A stretch of DNA of 64,000 nt. Source: Liolophura sinensis. Lineage: Eukaryota; Mollusca; Polyplacophora; Chitonida; Chitonidae. Below are positions 1-12,600 of the stretch, piece after piece. Positions within the stretch are counted from its first letter, which is position 1. Every line of letters starts with the position of its first letter. The translations under genes and the position numbers were made by a program. The stretch covers positions 370,001-434,000 of the forward strand of contig NC_088307.1 of assembly GCF_032854445.1 (NCBI RefSeq). The letters are read 5' to 3'. The notes beneath the pieces were generated by a model. The model searched no databases. It saw only the letters and a list, made by a program, of their open reading frames with translations, and had not been told where the DNA came from.

Positions 1-1110
1 TGTTTTACTTCTACATTTCTCTATCAGGTACAAGCTCAAATAGATGTACATGACATACCACTCGTATATTTCTGTATCAGGCACAAGATTACATAGATGT
101 ACATGACATACAGCTTGCGTATTTCTGTATCAGGCACAAGATTACATACATGTACATGACATACAACTTGTGTATTTCTGTATCAGGCATAAGGTTACAT
201 AGATGTACATGACATACAGCTTGTGTATTTCTGTATCAGGTACACGTTTACATCAATCTACATGACGTACCATTTGTATATTGCTGCGTAAAGTACAACT
301 TCACATAGATCTACATGACATACGGTTTGTATATTTCTGTATCAGGTACGAGCTTACATAGTTCTACATGAAATACCGTTTCTATTTCTGTATCAAGTAC
401 AAGCTTACATAGATTAACATCACATACGCATTGTATTTTTCTGTATTTAGAACAAGCTTACATACATCTACATGAGATACCACATGTATATTCCTGGATA
501 AAATACCTGCTCACATAGATTTATAAAACAAGCCCACATAAATCTACATGACATACCCTTTGCAAATTCCTGTATCAGGTACAAACCCACACCACATAAA
601 TCTACATGACATACCATTTGTATATTTCTGTATCAGGTACAAGCTTACGTTGATCTGCATGAGATAGCACTTGTATATTCCTGTATCAACCACGCAGATC
701 TACATGGCATATCCCTTGTATACTCCTGTATTTAGTACAAGTTTACATAGTTCTACATAAGATAGCGCTTCTATATTTCTGTATTAGGTACAAGCTCACA
801 TATCTGCATGACATACAGATAGTATTTTTCTGTATGTATTACAAGCTCACATAAATCTATTTGATTTACCACTTTTATATTTCTGTATTAGTTACAAGTT
901 CACATAGATGTACATAATATGCAACTTGTACATTTCTCTATCAAATACAAGCTCACATAGATCTACATGACATACCAATTGTATATTCCTGTATCAGGTA
1001 CCAGCGTACATAGATCTACATGAGACACCACTTGTATATTCCTGTATCAGGTACCAGCTTTCATAGTTCTACATTACATGGCAATTTTATATATATGTAT
1101 TATGTACCAA
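1..1110. repeat. 53-bp satellite array, block 1
   Basis: Degenerate head-to-tail repeat. The motif CTGTATCAGG recurs at 72, 125, 178 and 231, giving an exact 53-bp period. Each unit also carries a CACATAGATCTACATGACAT-like segment. About 20 copies with many point changes and a few indels. The same family returns at 1681-2330 and 5796-8398. Confidence 0.93.
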
Positions 1111-1380
1111 CTTACAGCCCGGCACGACTGGTTTCCATCTCATCCGTACGATTTTTATCTTTAGGGGAGATAACTTTGGATGCATTTTTTCTACTTATCT
1201 CCCTTTGGGGAATTTATAACATGCAGTTTCATTTTCGATAGACACCATTTTCTCGTCGTCACACAGTCAGAAGAAAGGTCTGTGTAGTGTGAACAAATAA
1301 TGCAGTATATGTCTGTGAGAATCTCTCAACACACCAACAATTGCATTCCAGAGTGCAAGGGACATAATAGAAAAGGAGAC
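1111..1380. other. Unique spacer between satellite blocks
   Basis: Non-repetitive stretch between the first 53-bp block and the first 45-bp block. It contains a short inverted pair, GGGAGATAA near 1164 and TTATCTCCC near 1195, with a loop of about 22 bases. The short open frames here show no recognisable domain. I see no gene. Confidence 0.6.
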
Positions 1381-1680
1381 CCCAACAAGACCAGGTAGGC
1401 CCACCATTGATTGTATACCCTCTACACATAGACCTCAGGTAGACCTGCTGATTGATTGTATATTCTCTGCACAAAGACGTCAGGAAGACAAGCCATTCAT
1501 TGTATACTCTCTCCACACGTCAGATAGGCCCAACATTTGATTGTATACTCTCTAAACACACACGTAAGGTATACCCACAATTTAAACGTGTACTCTCTCC
1601 ACACAGACGTCAGGTTACATTCACCATTTGATTGTATACTCTCTACACACAGACGTCATGTGGACCCATTATTTGTTATT
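1381..1680. repeat. 45-bp satellite array, block 1
   Basis: Degenerate copies of the unit containing GACGTCAGGTAGACCCACCA and TTGATTGTATACTCTCT, period about 45-46 bp, roughly six copies. It switches abruptly into the 53-bp family near 1680. Confidence 0.85.
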
Positions 1681-2330
1681 TCCATATTTTTGTCTCAGGT
1701 ACAAGCTCACATAGATCTACATAACATACCACTTCTATATTCCTGTAAAAGGTACAAGGTCACCTATTTTTACATGACATACCTCTTATAAGTATAAATT
1801 TGAGCCAGGTAACAAGCTAACATAGACCTACATACCATACCGCATGTATATTCCAGTATCAAGTTCAAGCCTATATAGATCAACATGATATACCACTTTT
1901 ATATTTCTGTATTAAGCACCAGTTCACATAGTTCTACATGTCAAACCGCTTGTATAATTCTTTATCAGGTACAAGTTGACAAAGATCTACATGACAAACC
2001 GCTTGTATATTTTTGTATTAGGTACCAGCTTACACAGTAGTATATGACATACCGCTTCTATATTTCTGTATAAAGTACAATCTCATCTACATCTACATGA
2101 CATACCGCTTTTATAGTTTTTTGATTAGGTATAGGCTCACATATTTCTACATGACATAGCGCTTGGTTATTTTGTGTCAGGTACAACCTTACATAGCTAT
2201 ACATGACATACCACTTGTACATTCTTTATTAAGTACACGTTTTTGTAGATCAAGATGGCATACCGCTTCTATATTTTCTGTATCAGGTTACACGCTCGCA
2301 TTGTTACATTACAACACATACCGCTTCATA
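1681..2330. repeat. 53-bp satellite array, block 2
   Basis: Return of the 53-bp family (TCTACATGACATACC and TATTTCTGTAT segments) for about 12 degenerate copies, sandwiched between two 45-bp blocks. Confidence 0.9.
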
Positions 2331-5300
2331 TATGACACATTCTCTCCACACAGACGTCAGGTAGACCCACGATTTGATTGTATACTCTCTAAACACAGAC
2401 GTCAGGTAGACCCCACCATTTGATTGTATACTCTCTAAAACACAGACGTCAGGTAGACCCACCATTTGACTGTATACTCTCTAAACACAGGCGGCAGGTA
2501 CACCTACCATTTCACTGTATAATTTCTACACACAGACGTCAGGTAGACCCACCATTTACTTTGTATACGCTCTAAACACAGACGTCGGTAGACCCACCAT
2601 TTGACTGTATACTCTCTAAACACAGGCGTCAGGTAGACCCACCATTTGACTGTATACTCTCTAAACACAGGCGTCAGGTAGATCCACCATTTGACTGTAT
2701 ACTCTCTAAACACAGGCGTCAGGTAGACCCACCATTTGACTGTATACTCTCTAAACACAGACGTCAGATAGACCCATCATTTGACTGTATACTCTCGAAA
2801 CACAGACGTCAGGTAGACCCACCATTTGACTGTATAGGCTCTAAACACAGGCGTCAGGTAGACCCACCATTGGACTGTATACTCTCTAAACATAGACGTC
2901 AGGTAGACCTACCATTTGACTGTATACTCTCTAAACATAGACGTCAGGTAGACCCACCATTTGACTGTATACTCTCTAAACATAGACGTCAGGTAGACCC
3001 ATCATTTGACTGTATACTCTCTAAACACAGGCGTCAGGTAGACCTACCATTTGACTGTATTCTCTCTAAACACAGACGTCAGGTAGACCTATCATTTGAC
3101 TGTATACTCTAAACACAGGCGTCAGGTAGACTCACCATTTGATTGTATACTCTCTAAACACAGACGTCAGGTAGATCCACCATTTGACTGTATACTCTCT
3201 AAACACAGGCGTCAGGTAGACCCACCATTTGACTGTATACTCTCTAAACACATACGTCAGGTAGACCTACCATTTCACTTTATACTCTCTAAACACAGGC
3301 GTCAGGTAGACCTACCATTTGATTGTATACTCTCTAAACACAGGCGTCAGGTAGACCCACCATTGGACTGTATACTCTCTAAACATAGACGTCAGGTAGA
3401 CCCACCATTTGACTGTATAATTTCTACACACAGACGTCAGGTATACCCACCATTTGATTGTATACTCTCTAAACACAGGCGTCAGGTAGACCCACCATTT
3501 GACTGTATAATTTCTACACACAGACGTCAGGTAGATCCACCATTTGACTGTATACTCTCTAAACACAGGCGTCAGGTAGACCCACCATTTGACTGTATAC
3601 TCTCTAAACACAGGCGTCAGGTAGACCCACCATTGGACTGTATACTCTCTAAACACATACGTCAGGTAGACCCACCATTTGACTGTATACTCTCTAAACC
3701 CAGGCGTCAGGTAGACCTACCATTTCACTGTATAATTTCTACACACAAACGTCAGGTAGACCCACCAATTAATTGTATACCCTCCCCACATACACGTCTG
3801 TTACACCCAACATTTAATTCCATACTCTCTCCACACAGACGTCAGGTGGACCCAGCATTTGATTGTAAACTCTCCACACAGACGTTAGTTAGACCCACCG
3901 TTTGATTGTATACTCTCCACCCACAGATGTCAGGTAGACCCAGACCCACCATTTGATTGTATACTCTGTCCACACAAACGAAAGGTAGACCATTGATTTC
4001 ATTGTATACTATCTCCACACAGACGTGAGGTAGACCCACTGTTTGATTGTAAACGCTCTCCACACAGACGTGAGGTAGACCCACTATTTGATTGCATAAT
4101 CTCTGAAGACAGACGTAAGGTGGACCTAGCATTTGATTGTAAACTTTCCACACAGACGTGAGGTAAACCCACCATTTAATTGCACATTCTGCACACAGAC
4201 GAGGGCAGGCAGAAAAACAATTGAATTGTATAGTCTCTACACACAGACGTCAGGTAGACCCACCGTGTCATTGTATACTCGTCAGGTAGACTCACTTTTT
4301 GACGGTATACTCTCAATACACAAACGTCAGGGAGACCCACGATTTAATTCTATACCTTCTACACAAAGACGTCAGGTAGACCCATCATTTCAATGTATAC
4401 TGTCTCTACACAGACGTCAGGGAGATCTAGCAGTAAACTTTCCCAACACAGATGTAAGGTAGACCCACTATTTGATTGTAAACGCTCTCCACACAGACGT
4501 CAGGTAGACCCACTATTTGATTGTATCCTCTCCCAGACAGACGTAAGGTACTCAATCTTTGATTGTATACTCTCTACACAAAAGAGACCGACAGCCCCAC
4601 TATTTAATTGCATACTTTCTTCACATAGGCTTCAGGTAGACCCTACATTTGATTTCATAATCTCTCCAGACAGTTGTTAAGTTAACCTAGCATTTGATTG
4701 CAATCTCTCACCACAGACGTCAGTTAGACCCACCATTTGATTGCAATCTCTCACCACAGACGTCAGTTAGACCCACCATTTGATTGCAATCTCTCACCAC
4801 AGACGTCAGGTAGACCCACCATTTGATTGTATACTATCTCCACACAGACGTCAGTTAGACCCACCATTTGATTGCAATCTCTCACCACAGACGTCAGGTA
4901 GACCCACCATTTGATTGTATACTATCTCCACACAGACGTCAGGTAAACCCACCATTTGATTGTACACTTTCCCACAGAGACGTCAGGTACATCCACTATT
5001 TGATTGTATACTCTCTCCAGAGAAACGTCAGGTAGACTCACTTTTAGATTGTATAATACCAACCCACAAACGTCAGGGAGACACACGATTTAATTGTCTG
5101 CCTTCCACACAAAGACGTCAAGTGGACCCACCATTTCATCGTATACTATCTCTACACAGACGGCAGGTAGGCCCACTATTTGATTGTATACTCTGTCCAC
5201 ACAGACGTCAGGTAGACCCACCCCTTGATTGTATACTTTGTCCACACAGACATCAGGTAAACCAATGTTTTGATTGTATACTCCCTACACACTGACGTCA

Positions 5301-5795
5301 GTAAGACCCACCATTTGATTGTGTACTTTCTCCACACAAACGTCAGGTAGGCCCACTATTTGATTGTAGACTCTGTCCACACAGACGTCAGGTAGGCCCA
5401 TTATTTAATTGTATACTCTCTCCACACAGACGTCAGGTAGGCCCATAATTTTAATGTGTACTCTCTCCACACAGACGTCAGGTAGGCCAATTATTTGCTT
5501 GTACACTCTGTCCAAACAGACGTCAGTTAGGCTCATTATTTGATTGTATATTCTGTCCACACAGACGTCAGGTAGGCCCATTATTTGATTGTATACTCTC
5601 TCCACACAGACGTCAGGTAGGCCCATAATTTGAATGTGTACTCTCTCCACACAGACGTCAGGTAGGCCAATTATTTGCTTGTACACTCTGTCCAAACAGA
5701 CGTCAGTTAGGCTCATTATTTGATTGTATATTCTGTCCACACAGACGTCAGGTAGGCCCATTATTTGATTGTATACTCTCTCCACACGGACGTCA
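2331..5795. repeat. 45-bp satellite array, main block
   Basis: About 75 head-to-tail units. The GCGTC/ACGTC site recurs at 2716 and 2761, a 45-bp period. Units at 2600-3720 are nearly uniform. Units after 3760 are more diverged and vary by a base or two in length. Because 45 is divisible by three and the unit lacks stops, long repetitive open frames appear on both strands (for example 3096-3905 forward and 3312-3656 reverse). They have no features of a real gene. Confidence 0.95.
5411..5790. repeat. 180-bp higher-order repeat within the 45-bp array
   Basis: The segment starting GCCCATAAT at 5441 is repeated almost perfectly at 5621, exactly 180 bp (four 45-bp units) later. The four unit variants recur in the same order, indicating amplification of a tetramer. 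Confidence 0.88.
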
Positions 5796-8398
5796 GGAAG
5801 AAGCTTAAATAGATCTACACCGCTTCTATATTTTGTATTAAGTACCAGCTCACATAGTTCCATATGATATACCGTTTGTGTATTTCCGTATTAGGTACAA
5901 ACTCACCTAGACATATATGACATACCCCTCGTATAGTTTTGTATAAGGTACAAGCTTACATAGTTCTACATGACATAACACTTGCATATTTCAGTATCAG
6001 GTACAAGCTCACATAGATCTACATGATATATTTATGTATCATGCACAAGTGGACGTAGATCTACATGACATACCGCTTCTATATTGCTGTGTCAGGTACA
6101 AGCTTACACAGTGCTACATGACATACCACTTGTATATTTCTGTATTATGTACAAGCTCTCATTATTCTACTTGACATACCGCTTGTATATTTCTGTATTT
6201 AGTACAACTTCTCATAGATCTACATGGCATACCGCTTGCATATTTCTGTATCAAGTATAACTTCACATAGATCTACCTGACGCACCGCTTGTATATTTCT
6301 GCATCAAATGCAAATTTACATAATCTACATGACATATCCGTTTTATATTTCTGTGTTAGGTCCAAGCTGACATAGATCTACATGATATACCACTAGTGCA
6401 TTTCTATATCAGGTACAACTTTATATAGATCTACTTGACGTACCGGTTGTATATTTCTGTGTTAGGTCCAAGATGACATAGATCTACATGACGTGCCACT
6501 GGTGTATTTCTGTATCAGGTACAACTTTATATAGATCTACTTGACGTACCGCTTGTATATTTCTGTGTTAGGTCCAAGCTGACATAGATCTACATGATAT
6601 ACCACTATTGTATTTCTGTATCAGGTACAACTTTATATAGATCTACTTGACGTACCGCTTGTATATTTTTGTGTTAGGTCCAAGCTGACATAGATCTACA
6701 TGACATACCACTGGTGCATTCTGTATCAGGTACAACTTTATATAGATCTACTTGACGTACCGGTTGTATATTTCTGTGTTAGGTCCAAGCTGACATAGGT
6801 CTACATGACATACCACTGGTGCATTTCTGTATCAGGTACAACTTTATATAGATCTACTTGATATACCGCTTGTATATTTCTGTGTTAGGTCCAAGCTGAC
6901 ATAGATCTACATGACATACCACTGGTGCATTTCTGTATCAGGTACAACTTTATATAGATCTACTTGACGTACCGGTTGTATATTTCTGTGTTAGGTCCAA
7001 GCTGACATAGATCTACATGACATACCACTGGTGCATTCTGTATCAGGTACAACTTTATATAGATCTACTTGACGTACCGGTTGTATATTTCTGTGTTAGG
7101 TCCAAGATGACATAGATCTACATGACATACCACTGGTGCATTCTGTATCAGGTACAACTTTATATCGATCTACTTGACGTACCGCTTGTATATTTCTGTG
7201 TTAGGTCCAAGCTGACATAGGTCTACATGACATACCACTGGTGCATTTCTGTATCAGGTACAACTTTATATAGATCTACTTGACGTACCGGTTGTATATT
7301 TCTGTGTTAGGTCCAAGCTGACATAGATCTACATGACATACCACTGGTGCATTTCTGTATCAGGTACAACTTTATATAGATCTACTTGACGTACCGGTTG
7401 TATATTTCTGTGTTAGGTCTAAGCTGACATAGATCTACATGACATACCACTGGTGCATTTCTGTATCAGGTACAACTTTATATAGATCTACTTGACGTAC
7501 CGGTTGTATATTTCTGTGTTAGGTCCAAGCTGACATAGATCTACATGACATACCACTGGTGCATTCTGTATCAGGTACAACTTTATATAGATCTACTTGA
7601 AGTACCGGTTGTATATTTCTGTGTTAGGTCCAAGCTGACATAGATCTACATGACATATCACTGCACTGGTGCATTTCTGTATCAGGTACAACTTTATATA
7701 GATCTACTTGACGTACCGGTTGTATATTTCTGTGTTAGGTCCAAGCTGACATAGATCTACATGACATACCACTGGTGCATTCTGTATCAGGTAAAACTTT
7801 ATATAGATCTACTTGACGTACCGGTTGTATATTTCTGTGTTAGGTCCAAGATGACATAGATCTACATGACGTGCCACTGGTGTATTTCTGTATCAGGTAC
7901 AGCTTTATATAGATCTACTTGACGTACCGCTTGTATATTTCTGTGTTAGGTCCAAGCTGACATAGATCTACATGACATACCACTGGTGCATTTCTGTATC
8001 AGGTACAATTTTATATAGATCTACTTGACGTACCGCTTGTATATTTCTGTGTTAGGTCTAAGCTGACATAGATCTACATGACGTGCCACTGGTGTATTTC
8101 TGTATCAGGTACAACTTAATATAGATCTACTTGACGTACCGGTTGTATATTTCGGTGTTAGGTCTAAGCTGACATAGATCTACGTGACATACCACTGGTG
8201 TATTTCTGTATCAGGTACAACCTTATATAGATCTACTTGACATACTGCTTGTATATTTCTGTGTTAGGTCCAAGCTGACATAGATCTACATGACATACCA
8301 CTGGTGTATTTCTGTATCAGGAACAACTTTATATAGATCTACTTGACATACTGCTTGTATATTTCTGTGTTAGGTCCAAGCTGACATAGATCTACATG
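5796..8398. repeat. 53-bp satellite array, block 3, with 106-bp dimer
   Basis: The first about 500 bp are monomeric 53-bp units. From about 6350 the array is a dimer: a unit with GTGTTAGGTCCAAGCTGACA alternates with a unit with GTATCAGGTACAACTTTATA. The GTGTTAGG site recurs at 6565 and 6671 (106 bp), and next at 6776 (105 bp, one T lost). About 19 dimers. It ends at unique sequence near 8399. Confidence 0.95.
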
Positions 8399-9184
8399 GC
8401 GTATTGCTGCCCCGGGTGAAATCCACATTTATGGCACTTTTACTTTGAGAATCAAAGATTTGAGTTCAACCTGACCAACTGATGGTTGTGTAACCAACAC
8501 CTGACGACAATTTAGCACTTTAGCACTCTTGAAGGATCACGGTGGACCGCCGAAACCATAAGTAGTCGTATCTGTTTTGTGACCTTGCCCTAAAATGACT
8601 GGTTGGGAAATGTGATCCAGTGTCTTGTATGGTGTTCGAAGCATGGCATTACGGCGAAGCTTTGACTTGGCCTTAATAAAACAGTGTGGGGTGTCTTGTG
8701 TGGTGTGGCATGGTATGGCATGGCATGTTTACTCTGTTCACATAGAAGTCAGGTAGACCCACCATTTGACTCTATACTCTCTACACAGTGACGTCCATTG
8801 ATCCACTTTATGATTTTTTTTTTTTTTGACTTGAGATTGTAACATCTGAACACCTTGGCATGGTGAGAATTACAGTTTGGTGATGGTATAGACGACATTC
8901 GGTACAGACGAGCATGGCTGGCACGTCAGTTACTACTGTTCGCCGTGCCACTATCGGTTACCTAACTATGTTATCTACGTGCTCGTGGACCAATTTGCCC
9001 AAAGGAATAAAGTTCTATTATCATTATATAACGCTAGCGCACTTAAGAGTTCCTGGTGAAACTGCTTGTTCGCCTTAGGCGCCCCTCTAGTCTCAGACTA
9101 GCTGCCACGTGGTCTCGTCGAATTCTGCGGTAAAACAACTACAGTTTCTATTTTACAAGGCTATATTTTCTTTAATGATTACAG
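8399..9184. other. Non-repetitive region upstream of TRIM gene
   Basis: Contains no convincing open frame. It holds a short GGCATGGTAT-like microsatellite (8695-8725), a single isolated 45-bp satellite unit (about 8738-8795) and a poly-T run at 8815-8828. A polypyrimidine tract ending in TTACAG at 9184 is the splice acceptor before the TRIM start codon, so a non-coding first exon and promoter should lie here or further upstream. I could not place them. Confidence 0.6.
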
Positions 9185-9607
9185 GTCAAACCGAAAATCA
9201 TGGATGAATATTTGCAAAGATTTACAGAGGATCTGAATTGCTCAATATGCACGGACATTTTTAAAGAGCCTGTGGCACTGCCCGCCTGTCAACATGTCTT
9301 TTGTAAGGAATGTATCCATCGCTTGGTCGATGTAGCCCAGAGGGAGAGCCAGAGTCCACGCTGTCCTGAATGTCGTAAATGCATTAAACTGGGAGACAGG
9401 CCTATCTCTGAGCTTCCCCTCCTACACCGACTGAACACCATCGTAAGGAAGGTCCAAGAAGAAAACCAGCAGTTCATATGTGAGGCCCACGGGCAAGCGT
9501 GTTCCCTGTTCTGTCAGACCTGTAACGATCCAGTATGCCAGAGATGTCTTCCTAAACATGATAAGCATAGCTTAAGGGATATTCTGCAGGAAACCAAAGC
9601 GGCAAAG
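9185..9607 (+). CDS. TRIM coding exon 1: RING finger and B-box
   Basis: Acceptor TTACAG ends at 9184; 15 bases of 5' UTR precede the ATG at 9200. The exon encodes 136 residues: RING at about 15-58 and a B-box2 from about residue 93. It ends AAG|GTAGCT in phase 0. The open frame continues only six codons beyond the donor before a stop, consistent with an intron. Confidence 0.9.
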
Positions 9608-12600
9608 GTAGCTATACAATTGCCCTAAAAGTGATACTGTTTCATAAATGGAATTTGCGAACGATTAATTTAGATGCTTGTCCATTATTGGTTAAAACGC
9701 ACGATGTCTTGGTTGAAGGCCACCACAACTGGCCAGATTTCCTTGTATTACCTTGTCGGTTTGCTGATTGTACATGCAGGTAATTGGGAGAGGTCTTATA
9801 CGTACGTTAGAGATCACTACCTTTCTATCTTTATCGGATGCGATCGCTTTGAGTTCAAGTCCAGCTCATGCTGGCTTCCTCTCCGGCCGTACATGGGAAG
9901 GTGTGTCAGCAGCCTGCGGATGGTCGTGGGTTTCCCCCGGGCTCTGCCCGTTTCATCCCACCACAATGCTGGCCACCGTCGTATAAGTGAAATATTCTTG
10001 AGTATGGCGTAAAACACCAATCAAATAAATAAATAAATAAATAAATAAATCTGTCTTTATCGGAACGTCAAATGCGATAAAGTGCTTCAGTTACATGTCA
10101 AAAGCCGTGTGATTTTCCCTAAACACTCTCTTGTTTTCTCTTGTGAAGCAGAAAGGGTTGAAAAAGTGATGGTATCTTGGGTCCCGTTTTGATATTAGGC
10201 GTTAATAATAACAATGTGTTACCTAACACGTTTGTTTCTCCAGAAAACCTTGACTGAAGATCTAAGAGAGTGTGAGAAGAGGAAGACAAGACTAATGGCC
10301 TGCAGTAACACCTGTACGGAGCTGTTTACACTTATAAAGGTTCGTAGTTATCGGCTTCTTTAGAAGTCTTGTTTGATGTTACGTAGCACTCAACCTTGCC
10401 AAATTACGATCCATGGTTGGCATTGGGGTGGGAGGTGGGTGGATGGTGGTGCGGGGAAGGCTGCTGGGAGCATGTGAAGAGTTGGCTGAATAGTTCTATC
10501 AGCTGGTATATAAAATCGACCGTTGTCAACATTTCTACGTTATCGCTGTTTGATTTGCGATATCCCGAGTCCTAATTTCATTGTCCTGTTTGGACCTCTT
10601 GTCTTTACAACGGGAGTCAGCGAGGTAGAAAAGCGAGGAAGCGAGCCAGAGAATCGAGGTGGAGGCTCAGCGAGTTAGCGACGCAACATGATAGCGAGGT
10701 ACCGACCTGTCTAATACTTTGATTTTTGACTTATGTAATTTATACAAAGCCGCTACGTTAGCCGATGATTACTGAACGTACCTGGCATAAGAGCTGAGAG
10801 GATTAGGTAAGGTGGTTACAAAATGTGTGCCTGATAAGATGAGCGTGTTCCACACTCCATTATGTAACTATCCCTTCTCTCTTTTCCTTACCTGCATGGG
10901 GTGAACCTAAGACGATAGCCTTCGTTAGATTTAACTACCATTTGTTTATCACAAGTTCCCGATGCATCTGTGTATGGTGTGTCGTTGCTCGTCTCTGTAA
11001 TGGCTGATATGTGCAGACTCACTCGCAAGTATTCTCTCCATTTCAAAGAGAAATAAGAGATTGATGCTGGGTGGTATACAGGCAGCCCAAGCCAAGGCGC
11101 TGACGAAGTTGAAAACCTGGAAAAATGTAGCGGAGACAGAAATAACAGAGCGAGAAGAAGCCCAGACCACACGTCACAACGAAATCATGACGCTACTCGT
11201 TCAAAAGCTGGAGGAAATCGACACGATTATGGCGTCGTCTGGTTCGTTATTGTCTTCACCAGATCACACGATTTTGAAGGTGAGGCTTAAATGAGAAAGG
11301 GTCGTCACTTTGTACCCTCGTTGAGCAATGTTTTCATTTTGCGAGCATTGATCTGGAATGCCCATTATGGTTCACAGCTGGTATGTATGTACGAAGGGCT
11401 GTTTCGACGCCCAGATCGTGACACGTGCACGTCATACGTGACTATCACGTCAGTCATACACGTATCATCTTCACGTTTTTGTTAAATGATATGTCCGAAC
11501 ATGTATCAGCACATTTAATAAAACAAAATGAGTTTTCAAACAGTGGTTTTGAAATGAAACGTTTTCCCTAATTCGATCGTGGTGACATAAATCATTCTTG
11601 TACATATTCACAATCAACTGAAAAAATACAGGATATAGGTAAGAGAAACCATTGAGGTGCAGTAAAATTTAACAGTTATGTTTGGACATTCACAAGCTGA
11701 TGACCACACATGTTGTCACAAGCTGATGACTACAATTGTTGTCACGAGCTCATGACTACACATGTTCTCACAAGCTGATGACTACATATGTTGTCACAAG
11801 CTGATGGCCACATAGGTTGTCACAAGCTGATGACTACATATGTTGTCACAAGCTGATGACCACACATGTTGTCACAAGCTGATGACTACACATGTTGTCA
11901 CAAGCTGATGACTACATATGTTGTCACAAGTTGATGGCCACATAGGTTGTCACAAGCTGATGACTACATATGTTGTCACGAGCTCATGACTACACATGTT
12001 CTCACAAGCTGTTGACTACATATGTTGTCACAAGTTGATGGCCACATATGTTGTCACAAGCTGATGGCCACATATGGTGTCACAAGCTGATGACTACATA
12101 TGGTGTCACAAGCTGATGGCCACATATGGTGTCACAGGCTGATGGCCACATGCGTTCTCACAAACTGATTGCCACATGCGTTATTACAATCTGATGACTA
12201 CATACGTTATCACAAGCTGATGACCACATACCTTGTCACAAGCTGATGGCTACATACGTTATTACAATCTGATGGCTACATACGTTATTACAATCTGATG
12301 ACTACATACATTATTACAATCTGATGACTACATACGTTATCACAAGCTGATGACTACATACGTTATTACAATATGATGACTACATACGTTATTACAATAT
12401 GATGACTACATACGTTATTACAATCTGATGACTACATATGTTATTACAATCTGATGACTACATACGTTATCACAAGCTGATGACTACATACGTTATTACA
12501 ATATGATGACTACATACGTTATTACAATCTGATGACTACATACGTTATTACAATCTGATGACTACATACGTTATCACAAGCTGATGACTACATACGTTAT

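Noticed and set aside
2504-5863. Long repetitive open frames of up to 269 codons on both strands (for example 3096-3905 forward, 3312-3656 and 5405-5863 reverse)
   Set aside because: They are a consequence of a 45-bp stop-free unit divisible by three. Both strands are open, with no start context, signal peptide, unique sequence or splice signals.
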